64,000 nt of DNA from positions 248,001 through 312,000 of the forward strand of contig NZ_JABFHF010000001.1 of the NCBI RefSeq assembly GCF_015476655.1, given 5' to 3'. The translations under genes were made by a program, and so were the position numbers. Shown here in pieces: positions 52,097 to 61,073 of this stretch. Under the pieces are notes generated by a model. It did not search any database. It worked only from the letters and a program-made list of their open reading frames with translations, and was not told the origin of the DNA. The DNA comes from Aquiflexum lacus. GTDB lineage: Bacteria > Bacteroidota > Bacteroidia > Cytophagales > Cyclobacteriaceae. Each line of letters opens with the position of its first letter. Position 1 is the stretch's first letter.

Positions 52097-52876
52097 ATGA
52101 AAGAATACATCTTGATTACAGGCGCTTCATCCGGAATAGGGTATGAAATGGCCAAAATGCTGGCTAAGGAAAAATACAATTTGATTTTGGTAGCCAGGAA
52201 TATCGAAAAATTGGAAGAGCTTAAAAAATATTTGGTTGAAAGGCATCAGATAGATGTTCATTACATACCAAAAGACTTGGCTAATCCAAAAAACGCAATA
52301 GACCTCTACCATGAAATCAAATCTAAAGATATCATAGTTACACACTTGGTTAACAATGCCGGTTTTGGGGGATATGGAGATTTTGTAGAAACCTCTTTGG
52401 ATCTTGAATTGGATATGGTTAATCTGAACATCAGCAGCCTGATAGCTCTATCAAAGTTGTTCGGGAGGGATATGGCCCGGCGTAAGTCTGGAAGAATCAT
52501 GAATGTGGCCTCCATTGTGTCCTTTTTACCATTACCCTATTATTCGGTCTATTCAGCGACTAAGTCCTTTGTGCTGGCATTTTCCCAAACCATCGCAGCC
52601 GAATTGGAAGATACCAATGTTATCGTGACCACACTATGCCCAGGAACAGTTGAGACCCCATTTCATACTCCTGAAATGAGGAAAACCAATGTAATGAGCG
52701 CAAATAAGCCAATGCCACCACAAGAAGTGGCCAAAGAAGGAGTTCAACTTTTGTTGCATGGAAAAGGCAAGAAAGTAGTAGGTAAAATGAATTGGTTTTT
52801 GACTAACCTCCCTAGGATTACTCCAGGAGTCATCATGATGCGTATCAAGAAGAATTTGGCAAGTATCCCCACCTAA
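52097..52876 (+). CDS. Short-chain dehydrogenase/reductase (SDR)
   Basis: 259 residues of the classical SDR family: cofactor glycine motif TGASSGIG (9-16), NNAGFGGYG, and the catalytic Ser-Tyr-Lys in VASIVSF...YYSVYSATKSF. It uses NAD(P)H to interconvert a carbonyl and an alcohol; the substrate is unknown. The C-terminal segment is basic (RIKKNLASIPT). It lies 17 bases after DUF2147 and five before the next membrane protein, in the TetR-controlled operon. Confidence 0.92.
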   Translation: MKEYILITGASSGIGYEMAKMLAKEKYNLILVARNIEKLEELKKYLVERHQIDVHYIPKDLANPKNAIDLYHEIKSKDIIVTHLVNNAGFGGYGDFVETSLDLELDMVNLNISSLIALSKLFGRDMARRKSGRIMNVASIVSFLPLPYYSVYSATKSFVLAFSQTIAAELEDTNVIVTTLCPGTVETPFHTPEMRKTNVMSANKPMPPQEVAKEGVQLLLHGKGKKVVGKMNWFLTNLPRITPGVIMMRIKKNLASIPT

Positions 52877-52880
52877 ATAG

Positions 52881-53681
52881 ATGAAAGATTTTCTCATGGA
52901 ATTGAAGTTCAGGAATGAAACTTTATTCAGCTTCGGTTTGGTCTGTCTTGTTTTTGCTCTGATCTTTTTGACTATGACGAGGATCTCGCAAACACACCTT
53001 TATCAGGTAAATGCTTGGTATAAGCCATTTAAATTTGCCTTTTCCACCTTTTTGTTTGCATGGGCAATGGCTTGGTATTGCTACTATTTGCCATCATTCA
53101 ATGTGCAGTTATTTAGTTGGGTGGTCATTATTCTATTGGGTTTTGAAATAGCATATATCGCCCTAAAAGCAAGTCAGGGACAACCTTCCCATTATAACAA
53201 CAGTAGTTCGTTTCACTCTCTGATGTTTTCTATGATGGCACTCGCAGCTACTGGGGTTACTTTATATACAGCTTACATAGGATTGCTGTTTTTCATTCAG
53301 GACATCCCTAATCTAGAGAACCATTACCTGTGGGGTATCAGACTTGGAATATTGATTTTCGTCATTTTTGCCTTTGAGGGCTTCCTGATGGGAGGCAGAA
53401 TGAGTCACACAATTGGACTGGAAAATGACAATTCCAATCTCTTCATTGTAGGTTGGAGCAGAAAAGTAGGAGATCTGAGGATTTCTCATTTCATAGGTAT
53501 GCATGCTTTGCAGGTGTTGCCTATCTTTTCTTTTTATGCTCTAAAAAATTCCAAAGCTGTGGTTTTTGTGGGGATTCTCTATGGGGCTTTAGCAGCCGTC
53601 ACTTTGCAGCAGGCACTCAAAGGGAAACCCTTTTGGCCAGAAAGCAAAAACAAGTTTCAAACAGAAATCAAAAAAAATTGA
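52881..53681 (+). CDS. Multipass membrane protein
   Basis: 266 residues with about seven hydrophobic helices over most of its length (for example FSFGLVCLVFALIFLTMTRI and WVVIILLGFEIAYIALK). Conserved-looking sequence includes LYQVNAWYKPFKFAFSTFLF and GMHALQVLPIFSF with histidines that could bind metal or haem. It is not a family I can name. It is the third gene of the TetR-controlled operon and probably acts in the membrane with the SDR enzyme. Confidence 0.75.
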   Translation: MKDFLMELKFRNETLFSFGLVCLVFALIFLTMTRISQTHLYQVNAWYKPFKFAFSTFLFAWAMAWYCYYLPSFNVQLFSWVVIILLGFEIAYIALKASQGQPSHYNNSSSFHSLMFSMMALAATGVTLYTAYIGLLFFIQDIPNLENHYLWGIRLGILIFVIFAFEGFLMGGRMSHTIGLENDNSNLFIVGWSRKVGDLRISHFIGMHALQVLPIFSFYALKNSKAVVFVGILYGALAAVTLQQALKGKPFWPESKNKFQTEIKKN

Positions 53682-53691
53682 AATAAACTAA

Positions 53692-53841
53692 ATGAAAACG
53701 ACCTTAATAACAATTCTCTTGACCGAATTCATAAATGGTGTTTATGCCCAAACTAGTTCTAAGACAGCATTTGAAAGCAGGTTATCTCCCTTGGAGGTAA
53801 AAAATCCTATTGAGATGTTGAATTATTCAGAAGAAAGATGA
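53692..53841 (+). CDS. Small secreted peptide or gene remnant
   Basis: 49 residues: signal peptide (MKTTLITILLTEFINGVYAQ) and a 29-residue mature part (SSKTAFESRLSPLEVKNPIE). Its TGA overlaps the start of the RND-fragment frame (ATGA). The mature part is too short for a known family. It may be the fused stump of an outer-membrane efflux gene, joined by deletion to the end of the RND gene. Confidence 0.45.
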   Translation: MKTTLITILLTEFINGVYAQTSSKTAFESRLSPLEVKNPIEMLNYSEER

Positions 53842-54029
53842 GGCATTTCTCTGATTTAGTATTGAATAAATATTTCAAATTGGATGGAAACAGCCTTGCT
53901 TGGGTAATCATAGGAGGTCTGATCTCTTCTATGTTTCTCACACTTATCGTAGTGCCCTTCATCAATTACATCTTTGATCGGATCATGCAGAAAAGTTGGC
54001 AAGGAAGAAAAGAAAGAAATCCAGATTGA
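53838..54029 (+). pseudogene. C-terminal fragment of an RND efflux transporter
   Basis: 63 residues that match the very end of AcrB/HAE1-type RND pumps: LAWVIIGGLISSMFLTLIVV, then PFINYIFDRI, corresponding to the last transmembrane helix. The other eleven helices and the periplasmic domains are missing, so no pump can be made. It is the footprint of a deletion. The frame overlaps the preceding small peptide by ATGA, but this probably reflects the deletion junction rather than natural coupling. Confidence 0.75.
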
Positions 54030-54090
54030 GGAAACCTCGGTGGAGGAATTTGAATCAGAGGCAGCTGCCTATGTATAAGACCTTGGGTAT

Positions 54091-54120
54091 TGCCGGGAGG
54101 ATTTTTCGGAACTCCCGGCA
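54091..54120. terminator. Strong hairpin, possible terminator
   Basis: A perfect 9-bp G+C-rich stem, TGCCGGGAG (54091-54099) and CTCCCGGCA (54112-54120), with a loop GATTTTTCGGAA. The U tract after it is poor, so it may be a rho-dependent or processing site rather than a classic terminator. It separates the TetR/RND segment from the next gene. Confidence 0.5.
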
Positions 54121-54166
54121 CCAGGGCACAATTATATAAAATCAATCAACATTTTAGAAAACAGAT

Positions 54167-54397
54167 ATGAAGAATTTTAACAAACTAAAAAGGATGACCC
54201 ATGTATTCCATCAATACGGGATCTACCTCACCGGAAAAAAGAGATTTGATGACTTATACGAAGTCCATAAAATGGATCAGATATTCGTAATGGGTCTGAT
54301 CTATGAGCTTGAAATAGTCAGCCGTAACCACATGAAAGATGAAGATGCTTACCGGATCAAGGCTCCTGCACAGATCATTGAGTTGCTGATCGCCTGA
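54167..54397 (+). CDS. Acyl-carrier-protein-like protein lacking the pantetheine serine
   Basis: 76 residues. From residue 27 the sequence follows the ACP outline: FDDLYEVHKMDQIFVMGLIY, then ELEIVSRNHMKDEDAYRIKA and a final helix PAQIIELLIA, like F-x-E-D-L-x-x-D-S-L-D-x-V-E-L...I-P-D-E-D-A...T-V-x-D. The D-S-L motif that carries the 4'-phosphopantetheine arm is replaced by H-K-M. Without that serine it could not be a conventional carrier. It may be a decoy, a structural partner or a decayed ACP. The next gene, 134 bases downstream, is kinase-like. Confidence 0.55.
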   Translation: MKNFNKLKRMTHVFHQYGIYLTGKKRFDDLYEVHKMDQIFVMGLIYELEIVSRNHMKDEDAYRIKAPAQIIELLIA

Positions 54398-54531
54398 TTG
54401 GATTTTTAAGGAGGGCTCCGGATCAAAGGAGTGATTAAGTTAGATGATAAGGCTTTTTCTCCGGTTCCCTCCATTCTTCAGATTTAGTCTTGGCCTCAAT
54501 TAAACACGGACAGTAAAGCATTTGATAAAAA

Positions 54532-55314
54532 ATGAAACAGGTGATGAAAATCAATGATCGGTTTATGTTTCTGGAAGGATTCCTGAACAGACTTCCTTTT
54601 GTCTTCGGAGGCATGGACGGTTTGATTTTTAAAAAGAGGAACACAATCAAACTGCAAACCATTTCCGATCAAAAAGTGGTGATCAAGTCCTTTGAGAAAA
54701 TTTATCTTGCCAATAGATTTATCTACAGGTTTTTCCGTGACAGCAAAGGTAAAAGAGCTTTTGAAAATGCGATCTATTTTCTTTCACAGGGGATAAATAC
54801 ACCGCAGCCCATAGCCTACCTGGATTGCTACAGTAATTGGTTTTTTAAATCGGGGTATTTCATCTGCGAATATTCCGATTTTCCGACACTGGAGAGCTTT
54901 CAGGATCTTGAGGGCACTGAAAAAAAGAAAGCGCTTTTTGATTTGGGGAATTTCATCATTGACTTACATCAAAAAGAGATCTATCACCTGGATTTTTCAC
55001 TGAGCAATATACTTTTCAAGAAAATGGATGGTACCTACCGATTCTCTTTGGTGGACAACAACAGGGTAAAAATCAAACAGATTACGCTTAAAATGGGAGT
55101 GAAAAGCCTGATAAGACTCGGATTGCCCAATAATGATATGATTTTCCTGATTGAGTACTATGCCCAAAGAAGAGGACTCGATGAAAATAAAATCCTTAAA
55201 ATATATTTTAAATATAAATATGATCAGGAAGTAAAATACAAGAGAAAAATTCTGCTTAAAAAACTCGCAAAACAACTTTTTCACTTTTCACTAAAGTCAA
55301 AGTCCAGTTTATAA
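54532..55314 (+). CDS. LPS-kinase-like (InaA/RIO-type) protein
   Basis: 260 residues of the lipopolysaccharide-kinase-type fold, a relative of eukaryotic kinases: the ATP-binding lysine in QKVVIKSFEKI, a hinge near YFICEYSDF, the catalytic loop HLDFSLSNILF (H152, D154, N159), and VDNNR (D175) in place of DFG. Such proteins phosphorylate sugars of the LPS core. The C-terminus is basic. It is followed at 52 bases by an outer-membrane barrel gene, consistent with an envelope role. Confidence 0.8.
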   Translation: MKQVMKINDRFMFLEGFLNRLPFVFGGMDGLIFKKRNTIKLQTISDQKVVIKSFEKIYLANRFIYRFFRDSKGKRAFENAIYFLSQGINTPQPIAYLDCYSNWFFKSGYFICEYSDFPTLESFQDLEGTEKKKALFDLGNFIIDLHQKEIYHLDFSLSNILFKKMDGTYRFSLVDNNRVKIKQITLKMGVKSLIRLGLPNNDMIFLIEYYAQRRGLDENKILKIYFKYKYDQEVKYKRKILLKKLAKQLFHFSLKSKSSL

Positions 55315-55366
55315 ATCAGTTTCGATCAGGAATGTCCAATTGTATCAACCAATCAGCTTTGCCCCA

Positions 55367-56500
55367 ATGAAATACATTCTAAGTGCTCTTATTTTCTTAT
55401 TTATGATTCCGGAGATAAAAGCCCAGAACAAATCTTTGGTCAGGAAGTATTTGGAAGGATTTGGAAACAACAGCCAAAATCTTTCCAGGCCCCAATTTTT
55501 GGTATATCCGACCATCGGTTATTCCCCGGAGACCAATACGGAATTCGGATTGAGCGGACTGTATTTATATTATGTCAATCAGGATACTTCAAACAGGCTG
55601 AGCGAGATCACGGCAAGGGGTTTTTATACCCTTGAAAACCAATACGGCGCCTTTGTCGAACATGCCCTGTACAGTGACAGAGACAAATGGTTTTTCCTTG
55701 GGAACCTCAGGTACCAGAGCTTCCCCTTATCCTTCTTCGGAATAGGGGCAAACAGTACCCTGGACGATGAGCAGATAGTTGCTGCCAACCAACTGTTGAT
55801 CAAAGAACGGGTACTTAGGAGGTTGAAACGTAATTTCTATTTCGGTCTTGAACTGGAGTTGAACAATACCTCTCAGGTAAGTTTCAGTAAGCCGGAAAAT
55901 TTTGAAGGTGAAAATCCAATAGTGGGAATGAACGGATTTACGACCTTTTCGACAGGAATCGGATTTGTGCTGGATTCCAGGCACAATGTGCTGAACGTGA
56001 GGGACGGGTACTTTTCAGAATTGGCCGTATTGGGATCTTTTGACAATTTGGGGAGTGATTATTCCTTTGGTTCGGTAATCAGTGATACGCGCTATTTTAA
56101 AAGTATAAGGAAAAACCAGGTCCTGGCCCTGCAGCTTTTGGGACAGTTTACCTGGGGCGATGTGCCGTTCAACCAGCTTCCCCAATTGGGCGGTCCGAAT
56201 CTTTTGCGGGGCTATTATCAGGGCAGGTTCAGGGATAATAATCTGATGGCGGCCCAGGTGGAATATAGGTTTCTGCCATTCCCGTTAAAGTTTACAGAAA
56301 GGATAGGGGGTGCTGTATTTGCCTCGGTCGGCACTGTGTATGATCAGCCCCATAAAGTGGACTTCGGAAAAATGAAAGGTACAGCCGGTGCAGGTTTGAG
56401 ATACCTGTTGTTTCCCCAGAAGGATATTTATGTCCGGTTGGATTATGCTTTTACGCGGGAAGGGAATGCTTTCTATATCTACATAGGGGAGGCTTTTTAG
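55367..56500 (+). CDS. Outer-membrane barrel of the surface-antigen (BamA/TamA-like) family
   Basis: 377 residues from the ATG at 55367, which begins a signal peptide (MKYILSALIFLFMIPEIKAQ); an upstream ATG at 55340 is less likely. The mature protein is a C-terminal-half BamA-type barrel with no POTRA domains: YPTIGYSPETNTEFGLSGLY, DSRHNVLNVRDGYF, and the conserved LLRGYYQGRFRDNN loop (RGY/RGF-type motif lining the barrel), ending in YIYIGEAF. Barrels of this type insert or transport lipids or proteins. This region is more G+C-rich than its neighbours and looks like core-genome sequence. Confidence 0.88.
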   Translation: MKYILSALIFLFMIPEIKAQNKSLVRKYLEGFGNNSQNLSRPQFLVYPTIGYSPETNTEFGLSGLYLYYVNQDTSNRLSEITARGFYTLENQYGAFVEHALYSDRDKWFFLGNLRYQSFPLSFFGIGANSTLDDEQIVAANQLLIKERVLRRLKRNFYFGLELELNNTSQVSFSKPENFEGENPIVGMNGFTTFSTGIGFVLDSRHNVLNVRDGYFSELAVLGSFDNLGSDYSFGSVISDTRYFKSIRKNQVLALQLLGQFTWGDVPFNQLPQLGGPNLLRGYYQGRFRDNNLMAAQVEYRFLPFPLKFTERIGGAVFASVGTVYDQPHKVDFGKMKGTAGAGLRYLLFPQKDIYVRLDYAFTREGNAFYIYIGEAF

Positions 56501-56522
56501 CAATCATCTGACAGGCAAGGAT

Positions 56523-57245
56523 ATGAAAATCAGAGCAATTATCGTTGACAATGATGTTTCGGCAATTAAAGAGTTGGAAACATTGCTAAGAAAGATTTCC
56601 CGGATAGATATAATCGCAAAAACCGAAAAGTCACATGAAGCGATCACACTGACAAATGAACTGAAGCCGGATCTTATTTTCCTGGATATCGATATGCCCG
56701 GGATGGACGGATTCGAACTGCTTGAAAATTTGGAGGACATTCCGGAAATTGTTTTTGTGACAAAAAACGAAAGGTCAGCCATCAGGGCATATGAATTCAG
56801 TGCGCTTGATTATTTGCTCAAGCCGGTTGATTTCCATCGTCTGTCGGAAGCGGTCTCCCGTTTCGAAATGTGGAAAGCAAAAGAGGAGAAAGCTGTAAAA
56901 GAGGAACGGCTAAAGCTAGAAAACAGGATACTGATAAAGGACAGTGAAAAGTGCTATTTTGTACCTGTGGGGGATATTTTCTTGTTTGAAAGTGAAGGGG
57001 ATTATGTAAGGGTCCATTTCGGGGAGAATCAGCCTTTGCTCAACAAGACCCTCAGCTACCTGGAAAGCAGGTTGCCTAAAGATGTCTTTTTCCGAGCCAA
57101 TAGACAGTTTATTTTCAATATCAACTATGTAAAAAAAATAGACAGCTACTTCAACAGTACTTTGATGATAGAATTGCAAAGTGGTCGCAAGATTGACCTG
57201 AGCCAAAGGCAGAGTGCTAAGTTTAGGGACAAAACAGGGTTTTGA
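56523..57245 (+). CDS. LytTR-family response regulator
   Basis: 240 residues: N-terminal receiver (D10, phosphoacceptor D55 in LIFLDIDMPGMDGFELL, lysine at LLKPVD) and a C-terminal LytTR DNA-binding domain (VGDIFLFESEGDYVRVHFGE and NRQFIFNINYVKKIDSYFNS). Such regulators usually pair with a LytS/AlgZ-type histidine kinase; none is seen here. The gene follows the outer-membrane barrel gene closely (22 bases), and they may be co-transcribed. Confidence 0.92.
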   Translation: MKIRAIIVDNDVSAIKELETLLRKISRIDIIAKTEKSHEAITLTNELKPDLIFLDIDMPGMDGFELLENLEDIPEIVFVTKNERSAIRAYEFSALDYLLKPVDFHRLSEAVSRFEMWKAKEEKAVKEERLKLENRILIKDSEKCYFVPVGDIFLFESEGDYVRVHFGENQPLLNKTLSYLESRLPKDVFFRANRQFIFNINYVKKIDSYFNSTLMIELQSGRKIDLSQRQSAKFRDKTGF

Positions 57246-57402
57246 TAGAATTAAATTTGCAAAGGAATGGAGGTTTTTCCACCAAAACAAATACATCAAA
57301 ATAATTGCAATGGGTTTGCTTTTTCATATGCTTTCAGACTATCAGGATTGCTTGTGGAATGAATTTATTAAATTGTAATGTTTAAAATTATGCCATTTTA
57401 AA

Positions 57403-58314
57403 ATGAAACAATTAAAAGATTTAATTCCAACCCTTTCAATCAATGCATTCAGTCAACTTCATTTTTCTTCAAATCTTAACTCCTCATTAAATGAACTGAT
57501 TGATCCGGAAGAGTTTCTGCTGCAGCGCTTAGAAGATACTGTTGCGTCTATCAAATTACCCATTCCACCGCATAGAAAGACAGTTTATGATTTTATTGTA
57601 ATCAAAGAAGGGGAGGCCCAGCGAACTTTTGGACTTACTAATTATTTTTTGAAAACCAATCAGGTTTTTTTAATGCCTACCAATCAAATCACCTCAACTC
57701 CATATATCAGTGCTGATATAAGAGGATACTATTGTCACTTTACTCTTGGTTTTCTTGAAGGTTTGATTCCTTACTTTGATAAGCTTGCAATATTCAAAGA
57801 CAATCAAGTAGTAATCGATTTGTCTCAGGGTGATATAGATTCAATTTGCAGTAAATTGAAAGTTTTGTGGGGTTTATCGAATACTGAGCTGAAGCATAAA
57901 AAAGCCCAATTGACACTGTCTTTAATGGCGGTTTTATTTGAAATCGAAAATCATGTTCCTGTTGTAGAAAATAAAAGGAGTGTTTCAGCTTCAGAGCGAA
58001 TTAACGCTGATTTCAAAAAGTTGTTGAATGAACACATCAAGACTATGAGAAAGGTAAGTGATTATGCAGATCTTTTGAATATATCACCCAATCATCTCAA
58101 TAAATGTATCAAATCTGTAAGTGGAAAGTCCGCCAACCAATGGATTTTGGATATGATGTTGTTGGAAAGTAAAACCATGTTGATTCAAAGTAAATGTTCG
58201 ATCTCTGATATTTCCTTTTCCCTGAATTTTGATGATCCAAGTTACTTTAGCCGTTTTTTTAAAGCGTCGACAGGCTTATCTCCATTGCAATACCGTAAGC
58301 AAAATAAATTTTGA
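57403..58314 (+). CDS. AraC-family transcription regulator
   Basis: 303 residues with a cupin-like sensing domain at the N-terminus (IVIKEGEAQRTFGLTNYF) and a C-terminal AraC double HTH: SDYADLLNISPNHLNKCIKS and ISDISFSLNFDDPSYFSRFF, closing with KASTGLSPLQYRKQN. It precedes the outer-membrane protein, DUF2798 and NqrB-like genes on the same strand, and is the likely controller of that set. The inducer is unknown. Confidence 0.9.
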   Translation: MKQLKDLIPTLSINAFSQLHFSSNLNSSLNELIDPEEFLLQRLEDTVASIKLPIPPHRKTVYDFIVIKEGEAQRTFGLTNYFLKTNQVFLMPTNQITSTPYISADIRGYYCHFTLGFLEGLIPYFDKLAIFKDNQVVIDLSQGDIDSICSKLKVLWGLSNTELKHKKAQLTLSLMAVLFEIENHVPVVENKRSVSASERINADFKKLLNEHIKTMRKVSDYADLLNISPNHLNKCIKSVSGKSANQWILDMMLLESKTMLIQSKCSISDISFSLNFDDPSYFSRFFKASTGLSPLQYRKQNKF

Positions 58315-58424
58315 GGTATATGAGTCCAAATTGATTCAATTGGATTGATTATCACATTTTTTTGACGAGTTTATCCTAACTGAGAGGGTTATAGTGATTT
58401 AATTTTGCATAAAAATTAAGATTT

Positions 58425-59099
58425 ATGCGACAATCAATGATCATCTTCTCTTTAATGTTATTCATCTTTTCAAACAGTAGCTACGCACAAGAGCAAGGGG
58501 CAGGAAGACCTCCTATGAGTCCACCAATTCAACCTGAGCTACACCTTGGGCATAACAAACTGGTTTTTCAAAATATAATGATTAAACCCTTGGATGAAGC
58601 GCATCGATGGGACTTTTTCAATATTACTTATTTTGATAGCCATTTTCAGGACCAGGACAAACCATTCAATGAAGGGCTGATCCAGACCTTTGTTGCTTAC
58701 AATTTTCTAAAAGGCGTTGGGTTAGGTGTAGGAGGAACATATAATACATTTACTGGAGTCAACCCCAACTTAGTCGGACAGTTTGTCAATGCAGGTCCAG
58801 GCCATTTGGTGGTATTTTTTGTTGCGGCCCATCTGAAGTCTTCTCCTTCTTACGAGGCATTTACCCAAATCCAATACAGACCCAGAATATCAGAAAATAC
58901 CAGACTCTTTACCCAGTTAATGGCGCTGACCAATTGGAATCAATTGGAAATCCACAGCCGTAGTTTTCAGCAATTGAGAGTGGGCTTGGATGTAAAAACC
59001 TATCAGTTTGGTATAGGAGCTGATTTTGATCAATACGGTCCTAATCGACAGTCAAAAACTAATATTGGTCTATTTGTAAGAACTGAAATATTCAATTGA
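58425..59099 (+). CDS. Outer-membrane-type beta protein, paralogue of the 62.7 kb gene
   Basis: 224 residues, signal peptide (IFSLMLFIFSNSSYA) then beta-rich sequence. The C-terminal region QQLRVGLDVKTYQFGIGADF with DQYGPN is clearly similar to RIGLDFKQKFQFGIGADFNQ of the minus-strand gene at 62675, so they are paralogues. It ends NIGLFVRTEIFN, an outer-membrane barrel-like end. The function of the family is unknown. It is two bases from the DUF2798 gene. Confidence 0.75.
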   Translation: MRQSMIIFSLMLFIFSNSSYAQEQGAGRPPMSPPIQPELHLGHNKLVFQNIMIKPLDEAHRWDFFNITYFDSHFQDQDKPFNEGLIQTFVAYNFLKGVGLGVGGTYNTFTGVNPNLVGQFVNAGPGHLVVFFVAAHLKSSPSYEAFTQIQYRPRISENTRLFTQLMALTNWNQLEIHSRSFQQLRVGLDVKTYQFGIGADFDQYGPNRQSKTNIGLFVRTEIFN

Positions 59100-59100
59100 A

Positions 59101-59328
59101 ATGAAATTTAAGCCACAGCAAGCGCATATCGTATTTATTTTCCTGGTGTCTGTAATGATGACAGCAGTAATGTCATTTGCAATCTTGATGTTGAGAGTCG
59201 GATGGAGTTCAGATTTCATCCTTATTTGGTTAGCTGATTTTGCTATTGGATGCCTTTTTTCCATCCCTGCTGGATTTTTACTTGTTCCAATGATCAAAAG
59301 ATGGATTGATAAAAGAACAGAAACTTAA
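59101..59328 (+). CDS. DUF2798 membrane protein
   Basis: 75 residues with two transmembrane helices (about 9-30 and 40-62) and the short segments FKPQQAHIVFIFLVSVMMTA and WLADFAIGCLFSIPAGFLLVP typical of DUF2798. Function unknown. It starts one base after the outer-membrane-type gene and is followed by the NqrB-like gene, so the three are read together. Confidence 0.85.
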   Translation: MKFKPQQAHIVFIFLVSVMMTAVMSFAILMLRVGWSSDFILIWLADFAIGCLFSIPAGFLLVPMIKRWIDKRTET

Positions 59329-59353
59329 TCTTTGATATAAAACGTTGAATTCG

Positions 59354-60565
59354 ATGAAAATCATAACAGAACGTCTCAACAAAATTCGTCCGCAATTTGA
59401 GACTGGAGGACAGTTTGAAAGATGGCACTATCTATTCAATATGATAGATACCATTTTGATAGTTCCCAATCATACTTCTGGTACTAGGGGAGTGCAAATA
59501 AGGGATGCCGTTGACTTGAAGAGATATATGATTACTGTAGTGTTTTCACTTTTGCCGGTCTTATTGTTCGGTATTTGGAATACAGGCCATCAGCATTTTT
59601 TAGCAATAGGGGAAGTTGTAAGCAATCAGGAAAAACTCCTTTTAGGCCTAAGGTTGGTTTTACCAATTATTCTCGTTTCATACACAGTAGGGGGTTTCGT
59701 AGAGGTTACCTTTGCATTGATCCGAAAGCATCCAGTCAATGAAGGTTTTCTGGTAACAGGAATGCTGATTCCATTGATTCTCCCGGTAACTATACCATTA
59801 TGGCAAGTGGCCTTGGCCACTGCATTTGCCCTGGTAATTGCAAAGGAAGTTTTTGGAGGTACAGGTATGAACATTCTTAACGTTGCCATGACTGCAAGAG
59901 CATTTTTGTACTTTTCTTACCCTTCCCAAATATCAGGAGAAGTCTGGACCTATATCCCTGATTCTTCTCAAGTGGTAGAAGGGTATTCGGGTGCTACAGC
60001 CTTGGCTATTGCACAGGAATCGGATGGAGGTTTAACCGTAGTGCAAAGTCTTTCTCAAGCAGGTTTGTGGTCTGGCCAGGAGTTGTTTTCTTTTTGGAAT
60101 ATGTTTTGGGGAATTATTCCCGGCTCCATTGCAGAAACGTCAACCTTGGCTTGTCTCATAGGTGCAGCGATCTTAATCTTTACAGGTGTAGGAAGCTACA
60201 AAATCATTGTCAGTGTGTTTTCAGGAGCGTTTTTAATGGGATTATTCTTCAATTGGTTAGGGTATTTGGGTGTAGATTCATCCTTTATAGAACTTCCATC
60301 ACATTATCATTTGGTCATGGGCGGATTGGCTTTTGCGGCTGTTTACATGGCCACCGACCCTGTGACGGCCACTCAAACTGAGTCAGGTAAGTGGATTTAT
60401 GGATTCTTGATAGGTGTTTTGACTATTGTAATCAGGGTTTTTAATCCGGCTTATCCTGAGGGAGTAATGTTGGCAGTTTTATTTATGAATGTTTTTGCAC
60501 CATTAATTGATTTTTACATTGTGAAACAAAACAAGAAAAAAAGGTTAAAAAGAATATTGAATTGA
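59354..60565 (+). CDS. Orphan NqrB/RnfD-like membrane subunit
   Basis: 403 residues from the ATG at 59354; a TTG three codons upstream is also open. The protein is nearly the full length of NqrB, with about ten transmembrane helices. Features seen: IRDAVDLKRYMI and GGTGMNILNVAMTARAFLYF in the conserved quinone region, and SGATALAI, where the threonine is the covalent FMN attachment site in Na+-translocating NADH:quinone reductase. The other five nqr subunits are not adjacent, so this copy stands alone and could serve another flavin electron chain. Confidence 0.88.
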   Translation: MKIITERLNKIRPQFETGGQFERWHYLFNMIDTILIVPNHTSGTRGVQIRDAVDLKRYMITVVFSLLPVLLFGIWNTGHQHFLAIGEVVSNQEKLLLGLRLVLPIILVSYTVGGFVEVTFALIRKHPVNEGFLVTGMLIPLILPVTIPLWQVALATAFALVIAKEVFGGTGMNILNVAMTARAFLYFSYPSQISGEVWTYIPDSSQVVEGYSGATALAIAQESDGGLTVVQSLSQAGLWSGQELFSFWNMFWGIIPGSIAETSTLACLIGAAILIFTGVGSYKIIVSVFSGAFLMGLFFNWLGYLGVDSSFIELPSHYHLVMGGLAFAAVYMATDPVTATQTESGKWIYGFLIGVLTIVIRVFNPAYPEGVMLAVLFMNVFAPLIDFYIVKQNKKKRLKRILN

Positions 60566-60668
60566 TAATTGGATTAATTGTTGTGGATTTGCTCTCTTTT
60601 TGCCAGCGATTTTTAAATGTGACTTTGATTATTTTTATCTTCAACCTTATGTTTAAAAATTAATCAAT

Positions 60669-61073
60669 ATGATTATCATTTCAGAGCGAAGGGATATCGA
60701 ACCTGAAGCTATTTTAGATTTATACCGGGCCAATAAATGGAGTTCTGCAGACAAGCCAAATGAGCTATACAATGGTTTGATAAATTCGCATTCATTGTTT
60801 TCCGCATGGGACCATGAAATTCTAGTAGGTATCGGCAATGCGATTTCAGATGGACACCTAGTGGTGTATTATCCTCATTTACTGGTTCATCCAGAATATC
60901 AGGGTAAAGGGATCGGACATTTGATCGTCAAGAAAATGCAAGAAAAATATGGCCATTTTCATATGCAGATGCTTACCGCTGACGGCAAAGCGATTGATTT
61001 CTATCATAAAGTTGGATTTGTAAGGGCCGGTAAGACTGAACCCATGTGGATTTATAAAGGTGACGAACATTGA
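60669..61073 (+). CDS. GNAT acetyltransferase
   Basis: 134 residues with the GNAT pattern: WDHEILVGIGNAISDGHLVV, LVHPEYQGKGIGHLIVKKM (acetyl-CoA loop Q-G-K-G-I-G) and AIDFYHKVGFVRAGK. The substrate cannot be told. It lies 104 bases downstream of the NqrB-like gene and is probably independent. Confidence 0.9.
   Translation: MIIISERRDIEPEAILDLYRANKWSSADKPNELYNGLINSHSLFSAWDHEILVGIGNAISDGHLVVYYPHLLVHPEYQGKGIGHLIVKKMQEKYGHFHMQMLTADGKAIDFYHKVGFVRAGKTEPMWIYKGDEH

Noticed and set aside
54091-54120. Classical rho-independent terminator before the ACP-like gene
   Set aside because: The stem is strong but the T tract is missing, so it is listed only as a possible terminator.
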